60,893 nucleotides of DNA, taken from positions 1 through 60,893 of the forward strand of contig DGRV01000096.1 of NCBI GenBank assembly GCA_002391225.1, written 5' to 3'. The stretch's first letter is position 1. Each line of letters starts with the position of its first letter. The translations under genes were made by a program, and so were the position numbers. Below the pieces are notes generated by a model. It worked only from the letters and a program-made list of their open reading frames with translations, did not search any database and was not told the DNA's origin. This stretch comes from Christensenella sp. UBA4379. GTDB taxonomy: Bacteria; Bacillota; Clostridia; Christensenellales; Aristaeellaceae. This document shows positions 49,016 to 57,764 of the stretch, piece after piece.

Positions 49016-49930
49016 ATGTCTTCCATCGTTCCATCCGCACAAAGGAAAATCAGCCCGCGCCGCAGGAAGCAGGCGTGGATCGGCGCGGCCTATATCGCGC
49101 CGAGCTTTGTGCTGATGTCGATTTTTAATGTTTTCCCGATCTTTCTTTCGATTTATTATTCTTTCACGAAATACAACATGGCTTCTCCGCCAGTCTGGAT
49201 CGGGCTGGAGAATTACGCCAAGCTTTTTAGTAACCGGGTGCTGTCCGAAGCACTGGTTAATACCGTCCGGTACGTGCTGATCACCGTCCCGCTGCAGACG
49301 GTGTTTTCCCTTTTGATCGCCGCCTTTATTGCCGAGCGTATGAAAAACCGCTATGGCTCTTTTTTAAGAAGCGTCATTTTTATTCCCGTGATCGTTTCCC
49401 TGATCGCTTCGGCGACGGTGTGGAACATCATGTATCAGCCCAAGGGTGGGCTCATCAATCAGATTCTGAATGCCTTCGGCTTTGATTCCGTCAATTTCCT
49501 TGGGAAAAAGGCCCTGGCACTTCCTAGCGTGGCGGCGGTCGCCATCTGGAAAGGGACCGGCTACTACATGGTCATCTATTACGCCGGGATCATGAACGTC
49601 CCCGCGGATGTGCAGGAAGCCGCCATCGTGGACGGCGCATCGCCGATGCAGCGGTTCTGGCACATCACGCTGCCCATTTTAAAGCCCATCACCTATATGA
49701 TCGTTACCCTGGGGATCATCGGATCCTTCCAGGTGTTCGATCTCGTATATAAAATGACCGGCGGCGGCCCTGGGCGCTCTACCTATACGGTCGCCTACGT
49801 CATCTATACTTTTGCCTTCCAGGACAAAAATTACGGCTACGCCAGTGCTGTGGCCATCTGTCTGCTGATCGCCATCCTGCTGATTCATCTGATTCAGACG
49901 CTGTTTTTCAAGGAAAAGGAGGACAGGTGA
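49016..49930 (+). CDS. Sugar ABC transporter permease, MalF type
   Basis: 304 aa from ATG 49016 (GGAGG five bases upstream; an upstream in-frame ATG at 48992 lacks a site). Six membrane segments; the EAA loop is seen as VQEAAIVDGASPMQRFWHIT, which contacts the ATPase. Stop and next start overlap (TGATG). Confidence 0.93.
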   Translation: MSSIVPSAQRKISPRRRKQAWIGAAYIAPSFVLMSIFNVFPIFLSIYYSFTKYNMASPPVWIGLENYAKLFSNRVLSEALVNTVRYVLITVPLQTVFSLLIAAFIAERMKNRYGSFLRSVIFIPVIVSLIASATVWNIMYQPKGGLINQILNAFGFDSVNFLGKKALALPSVAAVAIWKGTGYYMVIYYAGIMNVPADVQEAAIVDGASPMQRFWHITLPILKPITYMIVTLGIIGSFQVFDLVYKMTGGGPGRSTYTVAYVIYTFAFQDKNYGYASAVAICLLIAILLIHLIQTLFFKEKEDR

Positions 49931-50745
49931 TGAAACAGAAGATAAGTGCGGGCTACATCATCGGCCTGGTGCTGGTATCGCTTTTCGCAATATTGTGCAT
50001 CCTGCCGCTGATCTATATGGTGGCCGTTTCCTTTACCGATTCCGAATCCCTGTATATCCAGTTAAAGGATCTCCGCTTTAACTTCAGCAATTTTGAATAC
50101 GCGCTCACAAAGCGCGACTTTGGAACGGCGCTGAAAAACAGCATCATTGTCGTCGTTGGTTCCTGTCTGCTGGTGGACATCGTATCGACCATGGCCGCTT
50201 ACGGGTTTGAAAAAAAGCCCGTTCCCGGAAAGGAAGCCCTCTTCCAGGGATATCTGGCGACGATGATGATCCCCGGCCAGGTCATCCTGATCCCGATGTT
50301 CATGATGTTCAACCGGGCGCATATGACCAATACCTACGCCGCCCTGATCCTGCCGATGGTCGGTGCCTTCGGCATCTTCCTGATGCGCCAGTTCATGGTT
50401 GCCGTGCCCAACGAGCTTCTGGAAGCGGCCGAAATCGATGGCTGCGGGGAAGTGAGGCGCTTTGTCACCATCGTTCTTCCGCTGGTTCAGCCGGCCCTGA
50501 TCACGCTGACGATTTTTACCTTTAACGGGGCCTGGAACAACTTTCTCTGGCCGCTGATCATCAATACAAAATCGGAAATGCGCGTCCTGCCGGTGACGAT
50601 GTCCACCCTGTCCAGCAACTCGACGACCAATTACGGGATGGTCATGGCCGGCGCAACGCTGACCTTCCTGTTCCCGTTTGTGCTTTATATTTTCCTTCAG
50701 AAACAGTTTGTGGAAGGCATCGCCCTGGGAGGTGTCAAAGGCTAA
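49930..50745 (+). CDS. Sugar ABC transporter permease, MalG type
   Basis: 271 aa; ATG 49930 overlaps the stop of the MalF-type gene. Six membrane segments; the EAA motif is LLEAAEIDGCGEVRRFVTIV. It forms the channel with the preceding permease. The last segment runs into anmK with only 1 bp between the genes. Confidence 0.93.
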   Translation: MKQKISAGYIIGLVLVSLFAILCILPLIYMVAVSFTDSESLYIQLKDLRFNFSNFEYALTKRDFGTALKNSIIVVVGSCLLVDIVSTMAAYGFEKKPVPGKEALFQGYLATMMIPGQVILIPMFMMFNRAHMTNTYAALILPMVGAFGIFLMRQFMVAVPNELLEAAEIDGCGEVRRFVTIVLPLVQPALITLTIFTFNGAWNNFLWPLIINTKSEMRVLPVTMSTLSSNSTTNYGMVMAGATLTFLFPFVLYIFLQKQFVEGIALGGVKG

Positions 50746-50746
50746 T

Positions 50747-51931
50747 ATGTTGAATGGATTTCTACTCAAGCAAAAAGACGAGCCGATGCTGGTCATCGGC
50801 CTGATGAGCGGTACCTCGGCGGACGGGATGGACGCTGCCCTGACCCGGATCGCCGGCAGCGGGACGGACATTTCCGTGCAGTTGATCGACTTTGTTTCCC
50901 TCCCTTATCCGCAGGACATCCGTCAGGCCATCCTGCGCCTCGCCTCCGGGGCCTCCGGCGGCAGCCGGGAGCTGTGCCTGTTCCATTTCCTGCTGGGTCA
51001 GCTGGGGCTGGAGGCCTGTCTTTCCGTATGTCAAAAAGCGGGGATCGACCCCAAAGAGATCGATCTGGTGGGCAGTCACGGGCAGACCCTGTACCACATC
51101 CCGGAAGCGGAGGAATATCTCGGCCATTCCGTCCGCGGGACCCTGCAGCTGGGGGAAGCGTCGGTCATTTCCGAAGGGATCGGCTGCCCGGTAGTCAGCG
51201 ACTTCCGCGTCCGGGACATGGCCGCCGGGGGACAGGGAGCTCCCCTCGTCCCTTATGTGGAATACCTCCTTTACCGAAAGAAAGACAGGAACGTAGGCCT
51301 CCAGAATATCGGCGGCATCGGGAACATCACTGTGCTGCCGGCAAACTGCGCCCTGGAAGACGTATTTGCCTTTGACACCGGCCCCGGCAACATGGTCATG
51401 GACCAGCTGACGGAAATCATCACCGGCGGGCAAATGACCTATGATCAGGGCGGACAGCTTGCCGAAAAAGGAACGGTCAGCGACAATTTGCTTTGCTTCA
51501 TGCTGGAGGACCCCTATTTGCGCCTGCCCCCGCCCAAGACGACCGGCAGGGAATACTACGGGGCGGACTATGTCAAAGCGCTCCTCCAAAAAGGGAAAAG
51601 CCTCCAGCTCAAGGACGAGGACCTGGTGGCGACAGCCACCCGTTTTACCGCCGAATGTATCCGCGTCGCCATCCAGGACCATTGCGCTGTCCGGCCGGAC
51701 GAGCTGATCGTGGGCGGCGGCGGCAGCCGGAACCCGGTGCTGATGCGTCAGCTTCGTTCCTGCCTGTCCATCCCGGTCCTGACCAACGAGGACCTGGGGC
51801 TGAACAGCGACGCAAAAGAGGCCGTGGCATTCGCCGTACTGGCAAGCGAATGTATCCACGGCCACGCAAACAACGCGCCCTCCGTCACCGGTGCCAAGCA
51901 TCCGGTGGTAATGGGAAAAATCAGTATTTAG
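50747..51931 (+). CDS. anmK: Anhydro-N-acetylmuramic acid kinase
   Basis: 394 aa. GLMSGTSADGMDAAL at the N-terminus (ATP phosphate loop), GSHGQTLYH, GEASVISEGIG and DTGPGNMVMD are family hallmarks. AnmK converts 1,6-anhydro-MurNAc to MurNAc-6-phosphate in cell-wall recycling. It is in the ABC importer operon, implying import of a muropeptide sugar. Its 3' end overlaps the convergent serine hydrolase gene by 11 bp. ATG 50747 was chosen by spacing to the permease stop; ATG 50786 is an alternative. Confidence 0.93.
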   Translation: MLNGFLLKQKDEPMLVIGLMSGTSADGMDAALTRIAGSGTDISVQLIDFVSLPYPQDIRQAILRLASGASGGSRELCLFHFLLGQLGLEACLSVCQKAGIDPKEIDLVGSHGQTLYHIPEAEEYLGHSVRGTLQLGEASVISEGIGCPVVSDFRVRDMAAGGQGAPLVPYVEYLLYRKKDRNVGLQNIGGIGNITVLPANCALEDVFAFDTGPGNMVMDQLTEIITGGQMTYDQGGQLAEKGTVSDNLLCFMLEDPYLRLPPPKTTGREYYGADYVKALLQKGKSLQLKDEDLVATATRFTAECIRVAIQDHCAVRPDELIVGGGGSRNPVLMRQLRSCLSIPVLTNEDLGLNSDAKEAVAFAVLASECIHGHANNAPSVTGAKHPVVMGKISI

Positions 51932-52970
51932 CCCCGATGGCAAACACCGTTTCATGCAGCGCCCGGCGGAATTCACTCAGGTCCCGGGTACTGCCTTCTA
52001 AGTAAAACAGGCGGTTGGTAAAGGCCACCGCGCCGATCCGCTCTTCGGAAGAAAAGTAAATGCTGGTTCCGGTAAAGCCCGTGTGCCCGCACCCGTGCGG
52101 GTAGGTCATCCCCGTCTGGAAGCCGATGCCGCGGCCCGGCGCGCTCTTTTGTTCCCGCTGGGCTTCTTTCAGCAGCGGGCTCTCTGTATTCATGTAGAAC
52201 CGGCACAGGCGCTCATAGGCCTCCGCCGTGGCGAATATGCCTGCGTGTCCGGCAACGTCGGCAAAATAATAATGGCTGTTCCCGTCGTTGACCGTGCCGA
52301 GGACCGGCTGTCCCAGCGGGCGGAAGCCTTCAAAGGAGATGCCCTTGTCCCTGCACATCCGCATTTCGATGGCGTTGCCGAAATCGCTCGGAATCAGCTT
52401 TTCTGTCATGGGCGGAAGGTAGGTCATCGCCCCTAAATGAAGAGGCTGCACCAGGTTTTTCTGCAGGCACTCTTCTAAGGGCATTCCGCATACCTTCTCC
52501 AGCAGGATGCCCAGCAGCATGAAATTGAGGTCCGAATAACAGACGCCCGAAGTAGGTTCCGTATGCTGGAGCGCGTAGCGGAGCACCTGGAAGAAACCCT
52601 CTCCGAGCCGTGAATAAAACGGGTACCACGCCGTCATGGTGGAGGTATGAGTCAGAAGCTGGTACAGGGAAATATCCTTCAGCCTTTCACGGAGATAGGC
52701 GTCTTCGGCAATTTCCGGGAAGACCGCCGGAAGCGTATCATCCAGGGAAATCGTTCCCTGCTCTGCCAGCGTCAATATCTGCGTAGCCGTGGCGATCTTG
52801 GTCAGGGAAGCTGCGTCAAACAGGCTGTCCGGCGAAGCGTTTCCCACGCAGCAGACAGCCAGCGTTTTTTCTGAATCGAACACCCGGACGCAGGCGGAAG
52901 GAAAATAACCAGCGCGGTGATAACGTTCCACCACGTCCATTACATGCCATTGAAGCGCTTCCAGGTCCAT
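51921..52970 (-). CDS. Serine hydrolase of the beta-lactamase family, AmiE (YbbE)-like
   Basis: 349 aa from ATG 52970 (GAAGGA seven bases upstream). Motifs: SLTK (nucleophile Ser in FDAASLTKIATA), YSDLN as the Tyr motif, and HTGFTG in place of KTG. Class C-like penicillin-binding hydrolases include Bacillus subtilis AmiE, an N-acetylmuramyl-L-alanine amidase encoded beside nagZ. The immediate neighbour here is a NagZ-like GH3 gene and anmK is convergent, which supports an amidase role in muropeptide recovery. Unlike B. subtilis AmiE, no signal peptide is visible. Confidence 0.82.
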   Translation of the reverse strand: MDLEALQWHVMDVVERYHRAGYFPSACVRVFDSEKTLAVCCVGNASPDSLFDAASLTKIATATQILTLAEQGTISLDDTLPAVFPEIAEDAYLRERLKDISLYQLLTHTSTMTAWYPFYSRLGEGFFQVLRYALQHTEPTSGVCYSDLNFMLLGILLEKVCGMPLEECLQKNLVQPLHLGAMTYLPPMTEKLIPSDFGNAIEMRMCRDKGISFEGFRPLGQPVLGTVNDGNSHYYFADVAGHAGIFATAEAYERLCRFYMNTESPLLKEAQREQKSAPGRGIGFQTGMTYPHGCGHTGFTGTSIYFSSEERIGAVAFTNRLFYLEGSTRDLSEFRRALHETVFAIGAKY

Positions 52971-52994
52971 GGAGTTTCCTTCTTTCACGTTATT

Positions 52995-54155
52995 TCAGGG
53001 CATCAGACCGAGCTTCTTTTTGAGCCGGAAGATTCTCTCCACGCTCTCGTTGATCCTTTCCTCCGTCAGAATCCCATCCTGTACGGCCTGGAGCACGCCT
53101 TCGAAGGCCTCCTGGTAATGATAGGGCATCAGGATCACGTCCGCCCCCGCCTGCAGGCAGCGGATGCTGCCCTCCACGGAGGAATACGCTTTGGTAATGG
53201 CGCCCATGGAGAGGGCGTCCGTAACGATCAGTCCCTGGTATCCAAGCTCCCCTCTGAGCTTCTCCGTCAGGATGGTATAGGATACCGTAGAAGGCTCCTT
53301 GGTGCCGGTGACCATGGGGGCGGCAATATGGGCCGTCATCACCATATCAGCCTGCGCCTGGATCCCCGCGATAAAGGGAATCATCTCGCAGTGCAGCAGC
53401 TCTTCCCAGGTTTTTCCGGTTTCCGCGTATCCGGTATGGGTATCGTTGCTGGTATCGCCGTGGCCAGGGAAATGCTTGAGGCAGCCCGCGATCCCGGCAC
53501 TGTGCAGCCCGTTCAGATAGGCCTGCACCATGACGGCCGCCTTTTCCGGGTCGCTGCCGAAGGAACGGTCGCCGATCACCTGGTTCAGGGAATTGGTGTT
53601 CACATCCGCTACCGGCGCAAAGTCCACATCCAGCCCAAATTCTTTCAGGTACCTGCCGATGCCAGCGGCCGCGTCATAGGCATGCTGAGGGTCTCCGGTC
53701 TGGCCGATTTTCTCCATGGACGGGAATTTCGGCACCCGGAACGCGGGATGATTGCCGATCCGGGCGACCCGGCCGCCTTCTTCATCGATGCAGAGGACGG
53801 GCGTAATGCTTCCCAGGCTGTGGAGCCCTTCGGTGAGGGTGTATAACTGATCGTCGTCCACGATGTTCTTTCTGAAAATGCAGAAACCGCCGCACGGATA
53901 TTGGCGGTACATCTCGCGCATCTCGTCGGTCACCATGACCGTTCCCAGAATCGAGTTGTCCTCCAGCTCGGCGGCAGAAAAACGTCCCTCCAGAGCATCC
54001 GGGCGAATGACAAACAGCTGTCCGACTTTTTCCTTGAGCGTCATCTGACTGATCTCCTTCCAAATATCATCATTCTCTGCGGCGGCGCAGGGATCAGCCA
54101 GGGTGACGCAGATCGCCAGCACTGTCAGAAGGGCCGAAATCCGTTGCTTTTTCAT
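52995..54155 (-). CDS. nagZ: Secreted beta-N-acetylhexosaminidase, GH3 (NagZ-like)
   Basis: 386 aa from ATG 54155. Signal peptide (about 1-25). GH3 motifs: IDEEGGRVARI, the histidine-bearing KHFPGHGDTSNDTHT loop that serves as acid/base in NagZ enzymes, and IVTDALSMGAI containing the nucleophile Asp. NagZ removes GlcNAc from muropeptides; an extracellular location matches Gram-positive NagZ. It is the first gene of a two-gene operon with the AmiE-like hydrolase. Confidence 0.92.
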   Translation of the reverse strand: MKKQRISALLTVLAICVTLADPCAAAENDDIWKEISQMTLKEKVGQLFVIRPDALEGRFSAAELEDNSILGTVMVTDEMREMYRQYPCGGFCIFRKNIVDDDQLYTLTEGLHSLGSITPVLCIDEEGGRVARIGNHPAFRVPKFPSMEKIGQTGDPQHAYDAAAGIGRYLKEFGLDVDFAPVADVNTNSLNQVIGDRSFGSDPEKAAVMVQAYLNGLHSAGIAGCLKHFPGHGDTSNDTHTGYAETGKTWEELLHCEMIPFIAGIQAQADMVMTAHIAAPMVTGTKEPSTVSYTILTEKLRGELGYQGLIVTDALSMGAITKAYSSVEGSIRCLQAGADVILMPYHYQEAFEGVLQAVQDGILTEERINESVERIFRLKKKLGLMP

Positions 54156-54226
54156 CCTGCTGTTCCCGCCGTGCGGCAACGGCGCCATGTACAGCGGCAG
54201 GCTCCGCAAAACTGCCTGTCCAGGCT

Positions 54227-54255
54227 AATATACCACGCTTTGATCATTTGTTCAA
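54227..54255 (-). promoter_or_regulatory. Promoter of the nagZ operon
   Basis: On the minus strand: TTGAAC, 17-bp spacer, TATATT, TGG extension. It is about 70 bp upstream of ATG 54155 and lies in the space shared with the divergent GNAT gene. Confidence 0.75.
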
Positions 54256-54275
54256 TATGATGAGGAGGTTTGCCT

Positions 54276-54752
54276 ATGGATATGCTCGTCAATCTGAGCC
54301 GTCTGCCGGAAGTCAAGGTCCCGGACGGCGTTCACATTGTCCGCGTTCAGCCACCGGACAGGGGAAGGATGCTGGCTTTTGTGGAAGAGACCTTCGGCCA
54401 GGGCTGGGCGTCCGAATGCGGGATGGCCCTTTCCTTCCTGCCGTGCAGATGCTTTGCGGCGGTGCGGGACGGAGAGCCGATCGGGTTCAGCTGCTATGAC
54501 GCCACGGCCAAGGGCTTTTTCGGCCCCATCGGTCTGTCTTCCATGGAACGCGGCCATGGGACCGGGGCGGCCCTGCTCGTTGCCGCTCTGCAGGCCATGC
54601 GGGAAGAAGGCTATGGCTACGCCGTCATCGGCTGGTGCGACGAAGCGCAGGATTTTTACCGGAAAACCGTAAACGCCCTCCCGATTCCCGGGTCCGAGCC
54701 GACGCACAGTGTGTACCGGGAATTGTTCCGCTTTCAGAAGGATGACGCTTGA
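54276..54752 (+). CDS. GNAT-family N-acetyltransferase
   Basis: 158 aa from ATG 54276 (GAGGAGG seven bases upstream). The acetyl-CoA loop is RGHGTGAALLVAALQAM, followed by GYGYAVIGWCDEAQDFYRK, typical of GNAT enzymes. The substrate is unknown. Single gene divergent from nagZ; an amino-sugar substrate is possible by context only. Confidence 0.85.
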   Translation: MDMLVNLSRLPEVKVPDGVHIVRVQPPDRGRMLAFVEETFGQGWASECGMALSFLPCRCFAAVRDGEPIGFSCYDATAKGFFGPIGLSSMERGHGTGAALLVAALQAMREEGYGYAVIGWCDEAQDFYRKTVNALPIPGSEPTHSVYRELFRFQKDDA

Positions 54753-54784
54753 TCTTCCCGCTACGAATCAGAATAAATTAACAG

Positions 54785-54833
54785 AAAAAAAGCAAGGGGC
54801 CGTCTCCATCATGTGCGCTGGAGCGGCTCCTTG
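54785..54833 (-). terminator. Terminator between GNAT and glycosidase-like genes
   Basis: CAAGGGGCCG / CGGCTCCTTG stem with an inner CTCCA/TGGAG stem. The A7 run at 54785-54791 is a U-tract on the minus strand, so it mainly serves the gene at 54838. Confidence 0.8.
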
Positions 54834-54837
54834 GCGT

Positions 54838-56586
54838 TTATCTTTCGATGTGGTATAGGACGTATTGTCCGGGAACAGCGTTCACTTCAAACACCGCTTC
54901 GTCTCCCCGCATATAGAGCGGTTCTATGGCTTTCTGCCGCCGAGCTGCCGGGATGGTCAGAGCCTTCGCGCCCCGAACGTGCAGGCGGATCACCTGCCGC
55001 TGAACACCCTCCATGACGTACGGATAGACGATCAGGCTGTCGTTGTCATATACAAACAGGCTGATCCTTGAGGAACCTTCCATCCAGACCTCGTTTACGG
55101 GGAAGGCCTGGCGGATCCGGTTCCATACGGTCGCGGGCAGGCGGTAGAAATCCGGGTAGGCGTCCGGCACAGTCAGCGTCCACAGACAGCCCGTTTGATA
55201 GTTGTCCTTGAGGAGCATGCCATAGCTTTCTTCGTCATGCATGCCCTTGACGACGGCCCAGGTGGAATTGTTTCTGAATTCCGGCACGGGCAGAGACACG
55301 GGCTTTTTGCCAAACGGGTACAGGTAGCCGCGGCCGTTTTCTTCCTCGACCCGGTAGCGGTCCACCGTTGCCTGACGGCCCCGAAGACGGATAGAGGTAA
55401 ACCGTTCGATCCCCTTGCCCTGGAGGGCTTCCATGAACCCGCTGGTGACGATCGCGGTCCCGCCTGTGGACAGATAGGCGTTCAGCTTCTCCAGGATGTC
55501 CGGGTCGCAGGCGGAAGAGCGGGTCAGCAGGATCTGCTTTTCCTTAGCCGGGAAATAAGGGGAGCAAACGATGGGCAGACCGTTCATCCCCAGGAAATCC
55601 TGCACGTTATCTTCTCCCTGGCAGTGATCCGGCAGATAGCAGACGATGCCTGCAGGCGTGCCGGCCCCGTCCAGCGTTCGGTCCAATTTCTCCAGCTGAT
55701 ACCCAAGAGCGGGTGTGTACATATGATCCGCCATGGACTGGAAGCAGAACACCATCAGCTCCTTTGGGCGGGAAAACGCCGTCAGGTACGCCTGCTCCAG
55801 ATAATGCTCCGTAATGTGGGTGTCAAAGTTATCGAACCATCCGCCGCCGTTATGGTCCGGCCACATGTTTTCAAAATACGTCATCAGGGAAAAGCTGAGA
55901 TACCGGGGGAGATGCTGGTCTGTGGTAACCGGGTCCCTGGTTTCCGTGCCCGTGTAGAGCATATCGAACAGCTTTCGCTGATCAGCGGGATTGTAGCCGG
56001 TCTCCTGGTAGCTTTCCGCCCAGTTGGGGTACTTGATGATGACCCGGCAATGGGGATTTACTTCCTTCGCCGGCTTCAGGATATCCTCGATGCTGACGCG
56101 CCGGAGCAGATCCAACCGGTATTTTTCCCAGCTGCCGTCCTTAATTCCGTTCTGCTGATTAAAGCGGTCTCTTTCCCGGACGCAGTCCGCGCAGGTGCAG
56201 TTGGTAAAGAAAAAGTCGTCGATGATAAACTCGTCAAAATGCGAGGCGGTGAAGGTCACTGCTTCCCGAAGCCGGGCCAGCATCTTTGGATCGTTGTAGC
56301 AGAAGGTGTCGAACAGCCGGGCCTTGGGCGTTTCTCCCTCCGGTGTGAGGATGACCGTCGTGAGACCGCCGGACACGTGAACCCCATGGTTCTGGAAAAC
56401 CTCTTTGATCATTTCGATCTGCTCGTGAGAGGCCAGCTCGCCGCGCCATGGCTCCAGATACACCTTATCCAGCTTGAGGTGGCGCAGGACGAAGTCCAGC
56501 TGGTCTTCCAGCTCCTGTCGGGTGACCCGGGCGGCCGCATGCGCGACAAAGTAGGTGGCAAGGGTAAAATTACGGTAGTTTCCCAT
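54838..56586 (-). CDS. Glycoside-hydrolase-like TIM-barrel protein, family uncertain
   Basis: 582 aa from ATG 56586 (GGAGGG seven bases upstream). No signal peptide. The N-terminal ~330 residues look like a glycosidase barrel (KVYLEPWRGELASHEQI; DEFIIDDFFFTNCTCADC with an acidic pair and a Cys cluster; VIIKYPNWAESYQ). The middle (about 335-440) resembles the class I amidotransferase-like domain found after barrels in GH42-type enzymes, and the end is beta-rich. I do not recognise the exact family. It follows a GH113-like gene by 75 bp, so the two probably act on the same glycan. Confidence 0.65.
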   Translation of the reverse strand: MGNYRNFTLATYFVAHAAARVTRQELEDQLDFVLRHLKLDKVYLEPWRGELASHEQIEMIKEVFQNHGVHVSGGLTTVILTPEGETPKARLFDTFCYNDPKMLARLREAVTFTASHFDEFIIDDFFFTNCTCADCVRERDRFNQQNGIKDGSWEKYRLDLLRRVSIEDILKPAKEVNPHCRVIIKYPNWAESYQETGYNPADQRKLFDMLYTGTETRDPVTTDQHLPRYLSFSLMTYFENMWPDHNGGGWFDNFDTHITEHYLEQAYLTAFSRPKELMVFCFQSMADHMYTPALGYQLEKLDRTLDGAGTPAGIVCYLPDHCQGEDNVQDFLGMNGLPIVCSPYFPAKEKQILLTRSSACDPDILEKLNAYLSTGGTAIVTSGFMEALQGKGIERFTSIRLRGRQATVDRYRVEEENGRGYLYPFGKKPVSLPVPEFRNNSTWAVVKGMHDEESYGMLLKDNYQTGCLWTLTVPDAYPDFYRLPATVWNRIRQAFPVNEVWMEGSSRISLFVYDNDSLIVYPYVMEGVQRQVIRLHVRGAKALTIPAARRQKAIEPLYMRGDEAVFEVNAVPGQYVLYHIER

Positions 56587-56661
56587 ACGCTGTCCCTCCA
56601 TCTATTTGTTTAACTTAGAATGATCCATGGTGTCCTTTGACTGGTTTTTAAAAAAGCTGTT

Positions 56662-57618
56662 TTATCTGTCCCGCCGATACCATTCTTTCACAGTTTGCTC
56701 TGCCTTTTTCCCGATCACAGAGAAGCCGGGCGTTTTTTCATTCTCCGGCAGCTTGGTCGGCCAGTCCCACCAGAAGAAGCCGGCGAACCAATCTTCCTTC
56801 CACATGGACTGAAAGCAGGATTCGTAGAAGCTGGCCTGCTCCTCCTCATCATAGGGAAATTCGCGGTGCGAAAAATCGTAGGGCATCATGGCGCAGCCCT
56901 GCGCGCTTCTGCAGCCGATTTCCATAAAGAGGATCTGTTTTCCAAGGGTTTGGGACAGTTTGCGCAAGCTGTCCTTCTGCCGGTCCCACCCGGCGATCAT
57001 GTTTTCCAGACTGTCGCCCGGCTGTCCGGCCACTTTGAAATAGGCGGACGTCCCAATATAGTCCACCGCGTCCCACCAAGCGACGCCCCATTCTTTCCCG
57101 TGGTTGGTATTATAAACCAAGGGCCCCTCATAGACGGACCTGACCTCTTCGATGGTTTTCCGCCAGTGGGCTTCTTTTCCTTCCGTTCCGAGCATTTCAC
57201 AGCCGACGCAGAACATTTCGCATCCGGTTTCCTGCGCCAGCTCCGCGTAATGGGTGAGAAACGCCGTATAGCTTGAAAACCATTCTCCCCAGTAATCCGT
57301 TTTTCCCCTTTCCGGCTCGGGAAAACGGATGTTCGCCCGCCAGACGCCGTCCCCACAGTTGACCATGGGCTTCATGCAGACTTTGAGCCCTATGCTGTGC
57401 AGCTTTTTGACGGCGCAAACTACGTCCGCGTCTGTCACCGTCCACCGGTAATCGGGGCGGATGACGGTGGAATGAAAGGTATCCTGCCTGACGGTGAAGG
57501 CCAGGGCGGCCCAATCTCCGCCCAGGGCGGAAAGCCGCCGCATCGAGAGCTCAGCCTCCGACGAACGGTAATCGCCGCGCCGTCCGTCATATCCATAGGT
57601 AAAGCCTTTGATAAACAT
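56662..57618 (-). CDS. GH113-like glycoside hydrolase
   Basis: 318 aa with GAGGAGG upstream and no signal peptide. TIM-barrel features: GLKVCMKPMVNCGDGVWRA, MFCVGCEMLGTE with a probable acid/base Glu, WDAVDYIGTSAYF, and ILFMEIGCRSAQG with a probable nucleophile Glu, followed by FFWWDWPT. This order matches GH113 beta-mannanase-like enzymes. Cytoplasmic action on an imported oligosaccharide is inferred. Confidence 0.75.
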   Translation of the reverse strand: MFIKGFTYGYDGRRGDYRSSEAELSMRRLSALGGDWAALAFTVRQDTFHSTVIRPDYRWTVTDADVVCAVKKLHSIGLKVCMKPMVNCGDGVWRANIRFPEPERGKTDYWGEWFSSYTAFLTHYAELAQETGCEMFCVGCEMLGTEGKEAHWRKTIEEVRSVYEGPLVYNTNHGKEWGVAWWDAVDYIGTSAYFKVAGQPGDSLENMIAGWDRQKDSLRKLSQTLGKQILFMEIGCRSAQGCAMMPYDFSHREFPYDEEEQASFYESCFQSMWKEDWFAGFFWWDWPTKLPENEKTPGFSVIGKKAEQTVKEWYRRDR

Positions 57619-57641
57619 CTTCGAAATCCTCCTCGCCCCGG

Positions 57642-57647
57642 ATTATA
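57642..57647 (-). promoter_or_regulatory. Extended -10 promoter of the GH113-like operon
   Basis: On the minus strand TGA-TATAAT precedes GAGGAGG and ATG 57618; the -35 region (TTTCTT at 17 bp) is weak. Confidence 0.55.
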
Positions 57648-57703
57648 TCATAAGCGTTTCCGGGAAGAAAGATGTACATATGTTCTTTTTAGGATAAAAC
57701 GGA

Positions 57704-57736
57704 TAAAAAAAGAGCTCCCTCACGTGGAGGGAGCTC
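57704..57736 (-). terminator. Terminator of the NupOPQ-like operon
   Basis: GAGCTCCCTC / GAGGGAGCTC perfect 10-bp stem with loop ACGTG; the A-run at 57705-57711 becomes a U-tract on the minus strand. Confidence 0.9.
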
Positions 57737-57764
57737 GAATAAAAGATACAGAACCACGGCCGAA

